DNA from: Nocardioides oleivorans
Lineage (GTDB): Bacteria; Actinomycetota; Actinomycetes; Propionibacteriales; Nocardioidaceae
Assembly: GCF_004137255.1 (NCBI RefSeq)
Contig: NZ_SDWT01000001.1
Coordinates: 2,232,001 to 2,296,000, forward strand
DNA: 64,000 nt
Reading direction: 5' to 3'
Part shown: positions 9,232-17,744 of the stretch, piece after piece
How the letters are laid out: the number at the start of each line of letters is the position of its first letter
How positions within the stretch are numbered: position 1 is the first letter of the stretch
The notes under the pieces: model-generated
What the model saw: the letters and a program-made list of their open reading frames with translations, nothing else
Database searches by the model: none
Told to the model about the DNA's origin: nothing
Made by a program: the position numbers and the translations under genes

Positions 9232-10449
9232 CTAGCCGAAGGCGATCCGCCCCCGCAGCGACTCCGGGTCGGCGACCGGTGCGTCCTTCGTCTCCGCGAT
9301 CAGCTCGCGCGCCTGGTCGACGCTGTCCCACACGTTCCAGAGCAGCACCCCGCGCACGTGCCCGGACTTCAGGTAGTAGACGACGCCGGTGCCGATCTCG
9401 CCGTCCTTCCAGTCCTCGATCAGGTCGAGGTCGCTCCTCGTCTCGCCGACGGCCTCGTAGCCGCGGTCGAGGATGTCGGACCAGAAGAAGGGCGTGTAGT
9501 CGTAGGTCTCGTCGCTGCCGGCCATCGCCTTGCCCGCGGCTTCGCCCGACTTCTCGGCGTGGTCGACGTGCTCGACGCGGCGCCGGCCCAGGAGCGCGTC
9601 CGGGTACGACGCCACGTCGCCCGCGGCGTACACGTCATCGGCGCTGGTGCGCAGGTGCTCGTCGACCACGATGCCGTTGTCGACCTCGAGGCCCGCTGCC
9701 TCGGCGAGCCCGGTCCGGGGGAGCACGCCCACGCCGACGACCGCGCCGTCGGCGGTGATGTCGGTGCCGTCGTCGAGGCGGATGCGGACACCGCCGTCCT
9801 GCTCCTGCCCGCCCTCGACGGAGCCGTGCACGATCGTCACGCCCCGGTCGGCGAAGTCCTTGCTGAGGGTAGCGGCCAGTGCGCGCGGGAACATCGCCTC
9901 CTGCACGTCCTCGACGTCCAGCACGAGCGTGACGGTGACGCCGTTCTGCACGAGCGCAGAGGTGATCTCCGAGCCGATGTAGCCGCCCCCGACGACCACG
10001 ACGTGGCTGCCCTCCGTGGCGACCGCGCGCAGCCGGTCGTAGTCGGCGGCGGTCCGGTAGTAGACGACACGGGGGCCGGGGTCGATGCCGAGCACGCGCG
10101 GCTCGGCGCCGGTGGCGAGCAAGAGCTTGCCGTATCCCACCGTCGTACCGTCCGCGAGGCGTACGACGTGCGCACCCGGGTCGATCTCAGTCACGGTCGT
10201 GTCGGTGACCAGGTCGACGGCGTCGTCCTCGTCGAGGTCGCCGGACAGGTCGGAGTCGGCCAAGGTCTTGTCGTCGCTGAGCCAGAGGTCCTTGGAGAGG
10301 TCCGGACGGTAGAGCGGCTTCGCGGGCTCCGACCCGAGGACCGCGATCGTGCCGCCCTCGTCCTGGGACCTGATCCCCTTCACCGCGCTCGCGGCCGTGA
10401 CCCCTGCTCCGACGATGACGTAGTCGTAGGACTCCTTGACGGTGCTCAT
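9232..10449 (-). CDS. FAD/NAD(P)-dependent oxidoreductase, ferredoxin reductase-like
   Basis: 405 aa. Pyridine nucleotide-disulfide oxidoreductase fold: N-terminal FAD motif VGAGVTAASA (about residues 13-22), a central NAD(P) motif VVVGGGYIGSE (about 150-160), and the second FAD contact VYAAGDVASYPD near 295-306. The C-terminal domain resembles ferredoxin/rubredoxin reductases and AIF proteins (PFFWSDI). It lacks the CxxC redox pair of disulfide reductases, so it probably passes electrons from NAD(P)H to a ferredoxin or similar carrier. No partner ferredoxin or P450 is adjacent. Confidence 0.82.
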   Translation of the reverse strand: MSTVKESYDYVIVGAGVTAASAVKGIRSQDEGGTIAVLGSEPAKPLYRPDLSKDLWLSDDKTLADSDLSGDLDEDDAVDLVTDTTVTEIDPGAHVVRLADGTTVGYGKLLLATGAEPRVLGIDPGPRVVYYRTAADYDRLRAVATEGSHVVVVGGGYIGSEITSALVQNGVTVTLVLDVEDVQEAMFPRALAATLSKDFADRGVTIVHGSVEGGQEQDGGVRIRLDDGTDITADGAVVGVGVLPRTGLAEAAGLEVDNGIVVDEHLRTSADDVYAAGDVASYPDALLGRRRVEHVDHAEKSGEAAGKAMAGSDETYDYTPFFWSDILDRGYEAVGETRSDLDLIEDWKDGEIGTGVVYYLKSGHVRGVLLWNVWDSVDQARELIAETKDAPVADPESLRGRIAFG

Positions 10450-10502
10450 GTGGCCATCGTGTCCCGCAGGTGAGGACCTTTCAACGCCCTCGCGGGTGGG
10501 CG

Positions 10503-11225
10503 TCAGAGGCTGCGCAGCACCGCGGTCACGACACCCAGGATCGTGGCGTTGTCGCCGGGGATCGGGTCGTACGCCGAGTTGTGCGGGAGCAGCCAGACGT
10601 GGCCGTCCTTGCGCTGGAAGGTCTTCACCGTGGCCTCTCCGTCGATCATCGCGGCGACGATCTGGCCGTTCTCGGCCGTCTGCTCCTGACGGATAACGAC
10701 GTAGTCGCCGTTGCAGATGGCCGCGTCGACCATCGAGTCACCCGAGACCTCGAGCAGGAAGAGCGTGCCGTCGCCGACGAGCTGCTTGGGGAGCGGGAAG
10801 ACGTCGGTGACCTGCTCCTCGGCGAGGATCGGGCCACCGGCGGCGATCCGGCCGACGACCGGGATGTTGACCGCGGTGGGGGCGACGTCGCCGATGCCGG
10901 TCTCGTCGACGCTCGAGTCGTCGCCGCTGGAGATGGAGCGGCGTGCTGCCATCACCTCGGGCAGGAAGACCTCGAGGGCGCGCGGCCGGTTCGGGTCACG
11001 CTTGAGGAAGCCCTTGCTCTCGAGCACGCGCAGCTGGTGGGCGACGCTGGAGGAGGAGGTCAGGCCGACGGCCTGGCCGATCTCGCGCATGGACGGCGGG
11101 TAGCCCTTGGACTCGATCGAGTCCTTGATCGTGGCGAGCACACGCTGCTGGCGCGGGGTCAGGCCCGTGGCGTCCGGGGGACCGTCCGGCATCTCGATGA
11201 CGTTCTTGTCCGCTGACTTGGCCAT
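10503..11225 (-). CDS. lexA: SOS repressor LexA
   Basis: 240 aa from ATG 11225 (MAKSADKN); the open frame extends further upstream but without coding character and into the operators. N-terminal winged helix ([26 protein letters not shown]). The autocleavage site is Ala-Gly in RIAAGGPI, the catalytic Ser lies in SGDSMVDA, and the Lys in EATVKTF. RecA-stimulated self-cleavage lifts repression of DNA-repair genes. The divergent region carries several SOS boxes, so lexA should repress itself and the LysM gene. Confidence 0.97.
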   Translation of the reverse strand: MAKSADKNVIEMPDGPPDATGLTPRQQRVLATIKDSIESKGYPPSMREIGQAVGLTSSSSVAHQLRVLESKGFLKRDPNRPRALEVFLPEVMAARRSISSGDDSSVDETGIGDVAPTAVNIPVVGRIAAGGPILAEEQVTDVFPLPKQLVGDGTLFLLEVSGDSMVDAAICNGDYVVIRQEQTAENGQIVAAMIDGEATVKTFQRKDGHVWLLPHNSAYDPIPGDNATILGVVTAVLRSL

Positions 11226-11297
11226 CTCTGGAACCTCTCGACGCGTGGCGGTACGGGCTGCTGTCCGTGCACCGTAGCCCGGATCGCACCACAGGAT

Positions 11298-11429
11298 CAA
11301 ACACCTGTTCGAACCTGCGTGTCGCGCTGTCCGCGCGGGCGACACGCCGAACATTTGTTCGACCGGAGTCTTGCATCGTTCGAACACGTGCTCTAACGTC
11401 GTACACATGTTCGATCGAACGTCTGATCG
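11298..11429. promoter_or_regulatory. Cluster of five SOS (LexA) box-like sites between lexA and the LysM gene
   Basis: Compared with CGAAC-N4-GTTCG: CAAACACCTGTTCG at 11298-11311 (one mismatch), CGAACATTTGTTCG at 11348-11361 (perfect), CGAACACGTGCTCT at 11381-11394 (two mismatches), CGTACACATGTTCG at 11400-11413 (one mismatch), CGAACGTCTGATCG at 11416-11429 (one mismatch). They occupy the 286-bp divergent intergenic region, so LexA probably controls both genes, with perhaps separate sites for each promoter. Confidence 0.85.
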
Positions 11430-11511
11430 ACGCCCACCCGCTGTCGGTGGCTGTCACTAGACATTCCTCGTCATCACACGACCCGGCTGATCTTCCCCAG
11501 GAGGCCACACC

Positions 11512-11874
11512 ATGAGCACCCTCAGCCTTGCACCTGTCTTCACCACCAACACCGTCTCTGCCGCTCGCCCGCGCTCGTCCGTGCGATTGACGCGTCGTGG
11601 CCGGATGGTCGTCTTCCTGATCTCGCTGTTCCTGGTCCTCGGCGTGGCGATCATGCTCGCCGGTGGCGCCGTCGGCACCGACTCGGCCGGCCAGCCCGCG
11701 CCGACCGAGATCGTCCAGGTGGCCCCCGGTGACACCCTGTGGGGGATCGCCAGCGACCTCGCCACCGACGGTGACGTCCGCGGGATGATGACCGAGATCG
11801 AGCGGCTCAACGCCCTCGAGTCCGCCAGCCTCGCGGCTGGCCAGAAGCTCCGCGTCCCAGTCGTCTCCGACTGA
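11512..11874 (+). CDS. LysM-domain membrane protein, SOS-linked cell-division inhibitor-like
   Basis: 120 aa. A basic N-terminus is followed by one membrane helix (about residues 36-56, VVFLISLFLVLGVAIMLAGG) and an extracytoplasmic LysM domain (VAPGDTLWGIASDLA to AGQKLRVPV). Position and layout match the gene divergent from lexA in mycobacteria (Rv2719c/ChiZ) and corynebacteria (DivS), which blocks division during the SOS response. Those functions are known for relatives; here they are inferred from synteny and the SOS boxes. AGGAGG precedes ATG 11512 at normal spacing. Confidence 0.85.
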   Translation: MSTLSLAPVFTTNTVSAARPRSSVRLTRRGRMVVFLISLFLVLGVAIMLAGGAVGTDSAGQPAPTEIVQVAPGDTLWGIASDLATDGDVRGMMTEIERLNALESASLAAGQKLRVPVVSD

Positions 11875-11927
11875 CGCGAAGGCCTCCATCAGCCGCTTCG
11901 ACCCCGGCTGGTGGACCAAGGGGAAGG

Positions 11928-11956
11928 CGAGGGGCGGGCCATCGGCCCGCCCCTCG
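11928..11956 (+). terminator. 13-bp GC-rich hairpin after the LysM gene
   Basis: CGAGGGGCGGGCC (11928-11940), loop ATC, GGCCCGCCCCTCG (11944-11956): a perfect 13-bp stem 54 nt after the stop. A short T-containing stretch (GCATTTCGG) follows. Strong intrinsic terminator candidate. Confidence 0.8.
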
Positions 11957-12076
11957 GCGCATTTCGGGGTCTTCGGTGTGGCCGGGTGCTCGTCCACAGG
12001 CTTTGCCTTCGCTCTGGTTCGAGAGCCGCCGTCATGGGTAACTTGACTGCGTCCACGCTCTCGGGAAGGCCGTCTC

Positions 12077-12592
12077 ATGCACGTACGCCGCGCACTCGCG
12101 CTCGCCGTTCTCGCGCCCCTGCTCCTGGTCGGGTGCTCCGACGACCCCGAGCCGAAGCCCCAGATGCCGGAGACCTCGACCGCGACTCCCACCGAGGAGC
12201 CGACCGAGACCGAGACGCCCGAGGTCGAGAGTGCCGAGGACTTCATCCGGCGCTGGGTGAAGGCGGGCGACGAGATGCAGGTGACCGGCGATACGGCCGA
12301 GTACGACGCGATGACGCCGAACTGCAAGGCATGTCAGGGCTTCGTTGAGAGCGTGGAGCAGGTCTACGCGGCCGGCGGGAGTGCACAGTTCGCCGGCACC
12401 ACCGTGACAAAGATCCGGCGCTACGCGGCCAAGCCGCCGACCTACGATGTGTCACAAGACGTCGCGGAGACCGTGATCAAGCACGGTGACACTGGCAAGA
12501 CCGAGACATATCCGGCCGGAAGCACTCGGATTCGGGTGATCTTGAAGACGACGCAGTCAGGGTGGCTAGTCACGTACTTCGGGATCCTGTGA
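12077..12592 (+). CDS. DUF6318-like lipoprotein
   Basis: 171 aa. Type II signal peptide with lipobox LLVGC, then an acidic Thr/Pro/Glu linker, then a compact domain starting AEDFIRRWVKAGDEM and including a CKACQGF pair of cysteines that may form a disulfide. The pattern matches actinobacterial DUF6318 lipoproteins, whose role is unknown. ATG 12077 follows GGGAAGG. The stop overlaps the next start by one base (TGATG), so the two exported proteins are likely translationally coupled. Confidence 0.75.
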   Translation: MHVRRALALAVLAPLLLVGCSDDPEPKPQMPETSTATPTEEPTETETPEVESAEDFIRRWVKAGDEMQVTGDTAEYDAMTPNCKACQGFVESVEQVYAAGGSAQFAGTTVTKIRRYAAKPPTYDVSQDVAETVIKHGDTGKTETYPAGSTRIRVILKTTQSGWLVTYFGIL

Positions 12593-13374
12593 TGCCGGAC
12601 AGTCAACGAGTCGCCGGACTTCTAGCGGTCCTTGCAATAGTCGCCAGTGCGCTGGTCGCCCTGGTCGCGGCTCCCGCGCAAGCCGGCAGCTGCGTGGGCG
12701 TGGGATGGTCGCAAGTTTCGGCCGACTGCGCGTGGACCTATGCCGAGTACACCGAGAGCTCGTCGGCTGGCGACGGCCACACGTGGGTCGTCACGATCCA
12801 GTGCGGCAACGGTGGGATCTGCGCCGAGCACGTCGAGTGTGTCGAGAACGGCGAGGAGGGCTTCGTCCACGACGTCTACATGGACGGCACGGATGTGGGC
12901 GACGTGTGCGTCCCCGAGAGCCAGATCCAGGAGGTCGACGTCGCCGCGCTGGCGATCCGTGCCTTCAAGAACTACGACTGGCCGGCGTCAGCCCTCGTCG
13001 TCCAACCCCCGGGCGGCAAGACGCTGGTCAACCTCGAGACGAACTTCTACACGACCGACAACCAGGTCATCACCCGCTCGGTCACCGTCGCCGGCAGGAA
13101 CGTGACGCTCCGCGCCACCCCGACGTATACCTTCCACTTCGGCGACGACTCGAGCACGACGACGGCGAGCCCGGGCCGGCCGCACCCCGACCTCGACGTG
13201 ACCCACACCTACGCCAGCACGGGCGACGTGGTCGTCAGCCTCGACACCACCTACTCCGGCGAGTTCCGGATCGGCGACGGCGACTGGCAGGCGATCCCCG
13301 ACACCCTGACCGTCGCCGGCCCCGGCTTCGACCTCCAGGTCGTCGAGGCGCTGCCGCAGCTCGTGATCCGCTGA
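12592..13374 (+). CDS. Secreted protein with PKD-like domain
   Basis: 260 aa from ATG 12592, one base into the previous stop. Residues 6-30 are a Sec signal peptide ending near AQA. The mature protein has six or more cysteines in its first half (CVGVGW, DCAW, QCGNGGICAEHVECVENG), likely disulfide-bonded outside the cell. The C-terminal half has a PKD-like core (FHFGDDSS then THTYASTGDVVVSL). No catalytic motif. This lipoprotein/PKD pair is common in actinobacteria but uncharacterised; a surface-binding role is a guess. Confidence 0.72.
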   Translation: MPDSQRVAGLLAVLAIVASALVALVAAPAQAGSCVGVGWSQVSADCAWTYAEYTESSSAGDGHTWVVTIQCGNGGICAEHVECVENGEEGFVHDVYMDGTDVGDVCVPESQIQEVDVAALAIRAFKNYDWPASALVVQPPGGKTLVNLETNFYTTDNQVITRSVTVAGRNVTLRATPTYTFHFGDDSSTTTASPGRPHPDLDVTHTYASTGDVVVSLDTTYSGEFRIGDGDWQAIPDTLTVAGPGFDLQVVEALPQLVIR

Positions 13375-13425
13375 TCGCGCGGAGTGCGGTCGTGGTGACG
13401 CGGATGCCGCGTCACCAGCACCGCA

Positions 13426-13794
13426 CTAGCGAGCGGCGCGCTTCCCGCCGACCGGGCGAGGTGCGGCCGGCGCGGAGCCGGGGGAGCCGGGGGAGCCGGA
13501 GGATTCGGGCGCGGCCGTGATCCCCAGGGCGCGCATCATCCGGGCGAGGAGCAGCAGGCCGACGAAGAGGCAGGCGATCGCACCGAGGCAGGCCAGGGCC
13601 ATGAAGCCCCAGGCGCCCGAGCTGCCCCCGCGGGCCGCCGTACCGAAGTCGATGGCGGCGTACACGAGGTAGCCCCAGGCCACGACGCAGAGCGTGATCG
13701 CGGCCCCGAGGAGGAGGGCGGTCCGGTTCAGTGTCCGGGGCTGGCGAGTGCCGCGCCTCGACCCTGCTCGCTTCCCCGTGGACACGGGGATCAT
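13426..13794 (-). CDS. Two-helix membrane protein of unknown function
   Basis: 122 aa from ATG 13794 (MIPVSTGKRAG); upstream codons in the same frame do not look coding. Two hydrophobic helices (about 29-49 and 60-83) are flanked by a basic N-terminus and a Gly/Ser/Pro/Ala-rich C-terminal tail ending KRAAR. No family recognised. It is convergent with the PKD protein gene and divergent from nrdR, with roughly 360 bp to nrdR. Confidence 0.55.
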   Translation of the reverse strand: MIPVSTGKRAGSRRGTRQPRTLNRTALLLGAAITLCVVAWGYLVYAAIDFGTAARGGSSGAWGFMALACLGAIACLFVGLLLLARMMRALGITAAPESSGSPGSPGSAPAAPRPVGGKRAAR

Positions 13795-13991
13795 TGTGAC
13801 TGATGTGACCCGAGGGGGACACCCGAACCGCGCAGGGCCGGCGAACATCCGGTCGTTCGAGCAGGGGTCGACACGCCCCTCGGCGCGGCGTTCCGACGAC
13901 ATATCCGCAGGTCAGGCGCATGCCCCGAAACAGATCGGTCGAGGTTCCGCATTCGCTTGCCAAGCGTTGTGGTCGGGGCGTACGGTTACCA

Positions 13992-14032
13992 CTACATCTA
14001 GTAGTTACACCGCTGTAGTTATCCACATCTGG
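13992..14032 (+). promoter_or_regulatory. Pair of NrdR boxes upstream of nrdR
   Basis: CTACATCTAG (13992-14001) and CCACATCTGG (14023-14032) match the core of the NrdR box, CwAtATaTwG, and start exactly 31 bp apart, three helical turns, the usual spacing of paired boxes. They lie about 120 bp before nrdR. The rest of 13795-14153 holds only promoter-like AT-richer sequence; I see no gene there. Confidence 0.65.
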
Positions 14033-14153
14033 TGCACAGGCTAGAGGCCGAAGCGCACAGCTTGAGGCTAGTTGTCCACAGGAACATCCCCAAGCTGCAC
14101 CCTGTTATGAGGGTGTATGAAGCGCGCCCTGACGACGCGAGAGGAGGACCACC

Positions 14154-14633
14154 ATGCACTGTCCCTACTGCAAGAACGAGGACACCAAGGTCCTCGACTC
14201 GCGTGTCGCCGACGACGGCGGTTCGATCCGCCGCCGCCGGACGTGCTCGGCGTGCGACCGCCGGTTCACCACGGTCGAGAAGATGCAGCTCACGGTGCTC
14301 AAGCGCTCCGGCGCGACCGAGCCCTTCAACCGCGACAAGGCGATCGCCGGCGTCCGCAAGGCCTGCAAGGGCCGCCCGGTCACCGACGCCCAGCTCGCCT
14401 GCCTCGGCCAGGACGTCGAGGACGCCCTGCGCCTGAGCGGCCAGGCCGAGTTCGACGCGAACGACGTCGGCCTGGCGATCCTGGCGCCGCTGCGCGCGCT
14501 CGACGAGGTGGCGTACCTCCGCTTCGCAAGCGTCTACCGCGCCTTCGAGTCGGCCGACGACTTCGACGCCGAGATCAAGATGCTGCGGCTCGAACGCGCC
14601 GCAGCAGACGATCAGCCCGCCACGACGGGCTGA
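14154..14633 (+). CDS. nrdR: Transcriptional repressor NrdR
   Basis: 159 aa. The zinc ribbon is CPYC (residues 3-6) with CSAC near 31-34, followed by basic RRRR and the FTTVEKM strand. The ATP-cone domain runs from about residue 46 to 136 ([23 protein letters not shown]). NrdR senses ATP/dATP and represses ribonucleotide reductase operons. ATG 14154 follows GAGAGGAGG. The neighbouring nrdJ is its expected target, and the upstream boxes suggest autoregulation. Confidence 0.97.
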   Translation: MHCPYCKNEDTKVLDSRVADDGGSIRRRRTCSACDRRFTTVEKMQLTVLKRSGATEPFNRDKAIAGVRKACKGRPVTDAQLACLGQDVEDALRLSGQAEFDANDVGLAILAPLRALDEVAYLRFASVYRAFESADDFDAEIKMLRLERAAADDQPATTG

Positions 14634-14642
14634 CCCACAGAC

Positions 14643-14678
14643 GGCCCGGCAGGTAGTGGGGAAGCTGCCTGCCGGGCC
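14643..14678 (+). terminator. Hairpin between nrdR and nrdJ
   Basis: GGCCCGGCAGG (14643-14653) pairs perfectly with CCTGCCGGGCC (14668-14678), and the stem extends by TAG/CTG with one wobble pair. It starts 10 nt after the nrdR stop. It probably terminates or attenuates nrdR transcription so that nrdJ uses its own promoter in 14680-14756. Confidence 0.75.
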
Positions 14679-14756
14679 TACCAACGCCGCGGACGACATC
14701 CGCACGCACATGCAGGACATCAGCACCACCACACCACGAGGGAACGAGGAGCCCGA

Positions 14757-17630
14757 ATGACCGAGACGGCGAGCGCCCGTAGCAAGCGAGCGACGAAGGG
14801 CAAGGGTCTGACGCTGGAGCGCGTCTTCAGCACCGAGGGCACCCACCCCTACGACGAGATCACCTGGGAGCGCCGCGACGTCGTCCAGACCAACTGGAAG
14901 ACCGGCGAGACCGTCTTCGAGCAGCGCGGTGTGGAGTACCCCGACACCTGGTCGGTCAACGCCTCCACGATCGTCACCACCAAGTACTTCCGCGGCGCGG
15001 TCGGCACCGACGTCCGCGAGTGGAGCCTCAAGCAGCTCATCGACCGCATCGTGACGACGTACACGAAGGCCGGCGTCGACCACGGCTACTTCGCCACCCC
15101 CGGTGACGCCGAGATCTTCGAGCACGAGCTCACCTGGCTCCTGGTCAACCAGTACTTCTCGTTCAACAGCCCCGTGTGGTTCAACGTCGGCACCGCCTCG
15201 CCGCAGCAGGTCTCGGCCTGCTTCATCCTCTCGGTGGACGACTCGATGGACTCGATCCTCAACTGGTACAAGGAGGAGGGCTTCATCTTCAAGGGCGGCT
15301 CCGGTGCCGGCCTCAACCTCTCCCGCATCCGCTCGTCCAAGGAGCTGCTCAGCTCCGGTGGTACGGCGTCGGGTCCCGTCTCCTTCATGCGCGGCGCCGA
15401 CGCCTCCGCGGGCACCATCAAGTCGGGCGGCGCGACGCGTCGTGCGGCCAAGATGGTCGTCCTCGACGTCGACCACCCGGACATCGAGGAGTTCGTGATG
15501 ACGAAGGCGAAGGAGGAGGACAAGATCCGCGCCCTCCGCGACGCCGGGTTCGACATGGACCTCGGCGGCGCCGACATCACCTCGGTCCAGTACCAGAACG
15601 CCAACAACTCCGTCCGCGTGACCGACGAGTTCATGCGCGCCGTCGAGGACGGCACCGAGTTCGGCCTCCGCTCGCGCGGCACCGGCGAGGTCATCGAGAC
15701 CGTCGACGCCCGCGACCTGTTCCGCAAGATCAGCGAGGCCGCCTGGGCCTGCGCCGACCCGGGCCTGCAGTACGACGACACGATCAACGACTGGCACACC
15801 AACCCCGAGACCGGCCGCATCACCGCGTCCAACCCGTGCTCGGAGTACATGTCGCTCGACAACTCCTCGTGCAACCTGGCCTCGCTGAACCTGCTGAAGT
15901 TCCTCAAGGACGACGACACCTTCGACGCCGCCCTGTTCGCCAAGGCCGTCGAGTTCATCATCACCGCGATGGACATCTCGATCTGCTTCGCCGACTTCCC
16001 GACCGAGCCGATCGGCCAGACCACCCGCGACTACCGCCAGCTCGGCATCGGCTACGCCAACCTCGGCGCGCTGCTCATGGCCATGGGCCTGGGCTACGAC
16101 TCCGAGGGTGGCCGCTCGATGGCTGCCGCGATCACGTCCCTCATGACCGGTACGTCCTACAAGCGCAGCGCGGAGCTCGCCGGGATCGTCGGCCCGTACG
16201 CCGGCTACGCCCGCAACGCCGAGGCCCACAAGCGCGTGATGCGCAAGCACCAGGCGGCCAACGACGTCGTCCGCGTGCTGCACACCGAGGACGGCCGCAC
16301 CCACAAGCTCGCCACGCAGGCGTGGGCCGACGTGGTCAAGCTCGGGGACAAGTTCGGCTTCCGCAACGCGCAGGCCTCCGTGCTCGCGCCGACCGGCACC
16401 ATCGGCTTCATGATGGACTGCGACACGACCGGCATCGAGCCCGACTTCTCGCTGGTGAAGTTCAAGAAGCTCGTCGGCGGCGGCTCCATGCAGATCGTCA
16501 ACCAGACGATCCCGCGGGCCCTGAAGAAGATGGGCTACCAGGAGGAGCAGATCGAGGCGATCGTCGCCTTCATCGCCGAGCACGGCCACGTCATCGACGC
16601 TCCCGGCCTCAAGCTCGAGCACTACGAGGTCTTCGACACCGCGATGGGCGCCCGCTCGCTCAAGCCGATGGGCCACGTGAGGATGATGGCCGCCGCTCAG
16701 CCGTTCCTCTCCGGTGCGATCTCCAAGACGGTCAACCTCCCCGAGACCGCCACGGTCGAGGAGATCGAGGACGTCTACATGCAGTCCTGGAAGCTCGGCC
16801 TCAAGGCGACGGCCGTCTACCGCGACAACTGCAAGGTCGGCCAGCCTCTGTCCGACGGTGGCGGCAAGGCCAAGAAGGACGAGGCCGACAAGGCTGCGGC
16901 CGACGCGGCCGTCGAGACCAAGGTCGTGGAGAAGGTCGTCTACGCCCCGGTCCGCAAGCGCCTGCCGAAGTCGCGCGTCTCCCGCACGACGTCGTTCACC
17001 GTCGGCGGTGCCGAGGGTTACATGACCTCCGGCGCCCACGACGACGGCCAGCTCGGCGAGGTCTTCCTCAAGCTCGGCAAGCAGGGCTCGACCCTGGCCG
17101 GCGTGATGGACGCCTTCTCGATCGCGGTGTCGATCGGCCTGCAGTACGGCGTCCCGCTGGAGACCTACGTCTCGAAGTTCACCAACCTGCGCTTCGAGCC
17201 TGCCGGCCTCACCGACGACCCCGACGTGCGGATGTCGCAGTCGATCATGGACTACATCTTCCGCCGCCTGGCCCTGGACTACCTGTCCTTCGACGAGCGC
17301 TCGGCTCTCGGCATCTACTCCGCCGACGAGCGCCAGCGCCACCTCGAGACCGGCTCCTACGAGCCGCTCGTGGAGGAGACCGGCAACGCCTCCGAGCTCG
17401 TCGAGGCGCCTGCCGCTCCGGTCGTGGCCGAGGTCGTCGAGGTCGAGGACGTCGTCGAGGCCACCGCCAAGCCGGTCCCCGGTGGTGCCAAGACCACCGC
17501 CGAGCTGTTCGAGCAGCTCACCGGTACAGCCGTCGACTCGCCGCTCTGCATGACGTGTGGGACCAAGATGCGTCCCGCTGGTTCGTGCTACGTGTGCGAG
17601 GGCTGCGGGTCCACCAGCGGCTGCAGCTGA
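14757..17630 (+). CDS. nrdJ: Adenosylcobalamin-dependent (class II) ribonucleoside-diphosphate reductase
   Basis: 957 aa, normal for actinobacterial NrdJ. It reduces ribonucleotides to deoxyribonucleotides with a B12-derived thiyl radical. Visible sites: substrate-loop cysteine in VSACFILSVDD, the N-x-C-x-E active-site motif in SNPCSEYMS, and GPVSFMRG and APTGTIGFMMDCDT of the reductase barrel. The C-terminal tail has CMTCGTKM and CYVCEGCGS, the zinc/redox cysteines that recharge the active site. ATG 14757 follows GAGGAG. No cobalamin riboswitch is evident in the short leader. Confidence 0.97.
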   Translation: MTETASARSKRATKGKGLTLERVFSTEGTHPYDEITWERRDVVQTNWKTGETVFEQRGVEYPDTWSVNASTIVTTKYFRGAVGTDVREWSLKQLIDRIVTTYTKAGVDHGYFATPGDAEIFEHELTWLLVNQYFSFNSPVWFNVGTASPQQVSACFILSVDDSMDSILNWYKEEGFIFKGGSGAGLNLSRIRSSKELLSSGGTASGPVSFMRGADASAGTIKSGGATRRAAKMVVLDVDHPDIEEFVMTKAKEEDKIRALRDAGFDMDLGGADITSVQYQNANNSVRVTDEFMRAVEDGTEFGLRSRGTGEVIETVDARDLFRKISEAAWACADPGLQYDDTINDWHTNPETGRITASNPCSEYMSLDNSSCNLASLNLLKFLKDDDTFDAALFAKAVEFIITAMDISICFADFPTEPIGQTTRDYRQLGIGYANLGALLMAMGLGYDSEGGRSMAAAITSLMTGTSYKRSAELAGIVGPYAGYARNAEAHKRVMRKHQAANDVVRVLHTEDGRTHKLATQAWADVVKLGDKFGFRNAQASVLAPTGTIGFMMDCDTTGIEPDFSLVKFKKLVGGGSMQIVNQTIPRALKKMGYQEEQIEAIVAFIAEHGHVIDAPGLKLEHYEVFDTAMGARSLKPMGHVRMMAAAQPFLSGAISKTVNLPETATVEEIEDVYMQSWKLGLKATAVYRDNCKVGQPLSDGGGKAKKDEADKAAADAAVETKVVEKVVYAPVRKRLPKSRVSRTTSFTVGGAEGYMTSGAHDDGQLGEVFLKLGKQGSTLAGVMDAFSIAVSIGLQYGVPLETYVSKFTNLRFEPAGLTDDPDVRMSQSIMDYIFRRLALDYLSFDERSALGIYSADERQRHLETGSYEPLVEETGNASELVEAPAAPVVAEVVEVEDVVEATAKPVPGGAKTTAELFEQLTGTAVDSPLCMTCGTKMRPAGSCYVCEGCGSTSGCS

Positions 17631-17640
17631 TCTGACACGT

Positions 17641-17680
17641 GGTGGGCTGGTCGCGGCGTGTCTCGTCGCTTCAGCCCACC
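17641..17680 (+). terminator. Hairpin after nrdJ
   Basis: GGTGGGCTG (17641-17649) and CAGCCCACC (17672-17680) form a perfect 9-bp stem with a 22-nt loop, 11 nt after the nrdJ stop. It marks the boundary between housekeeping DNA and the restriction/defence region. Confidence 0.5.
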
Positions 17681-17744
17681 AATGTCAGTGGGCCTGTCTA
17701 ACCTGGGCCTGTGGGGTCGTCGAACGCTTTGAAAGGGCATCACC

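Noticed and set aside
14019..17342. 1107-aa minus-strand open frame opposite nrdJ
   Set aside because: It is the antisense shadow of a clear class II reductase; composition is repetitive Asp/Val/Arg/Leu with no domain, as expected in GC-rich DNA.
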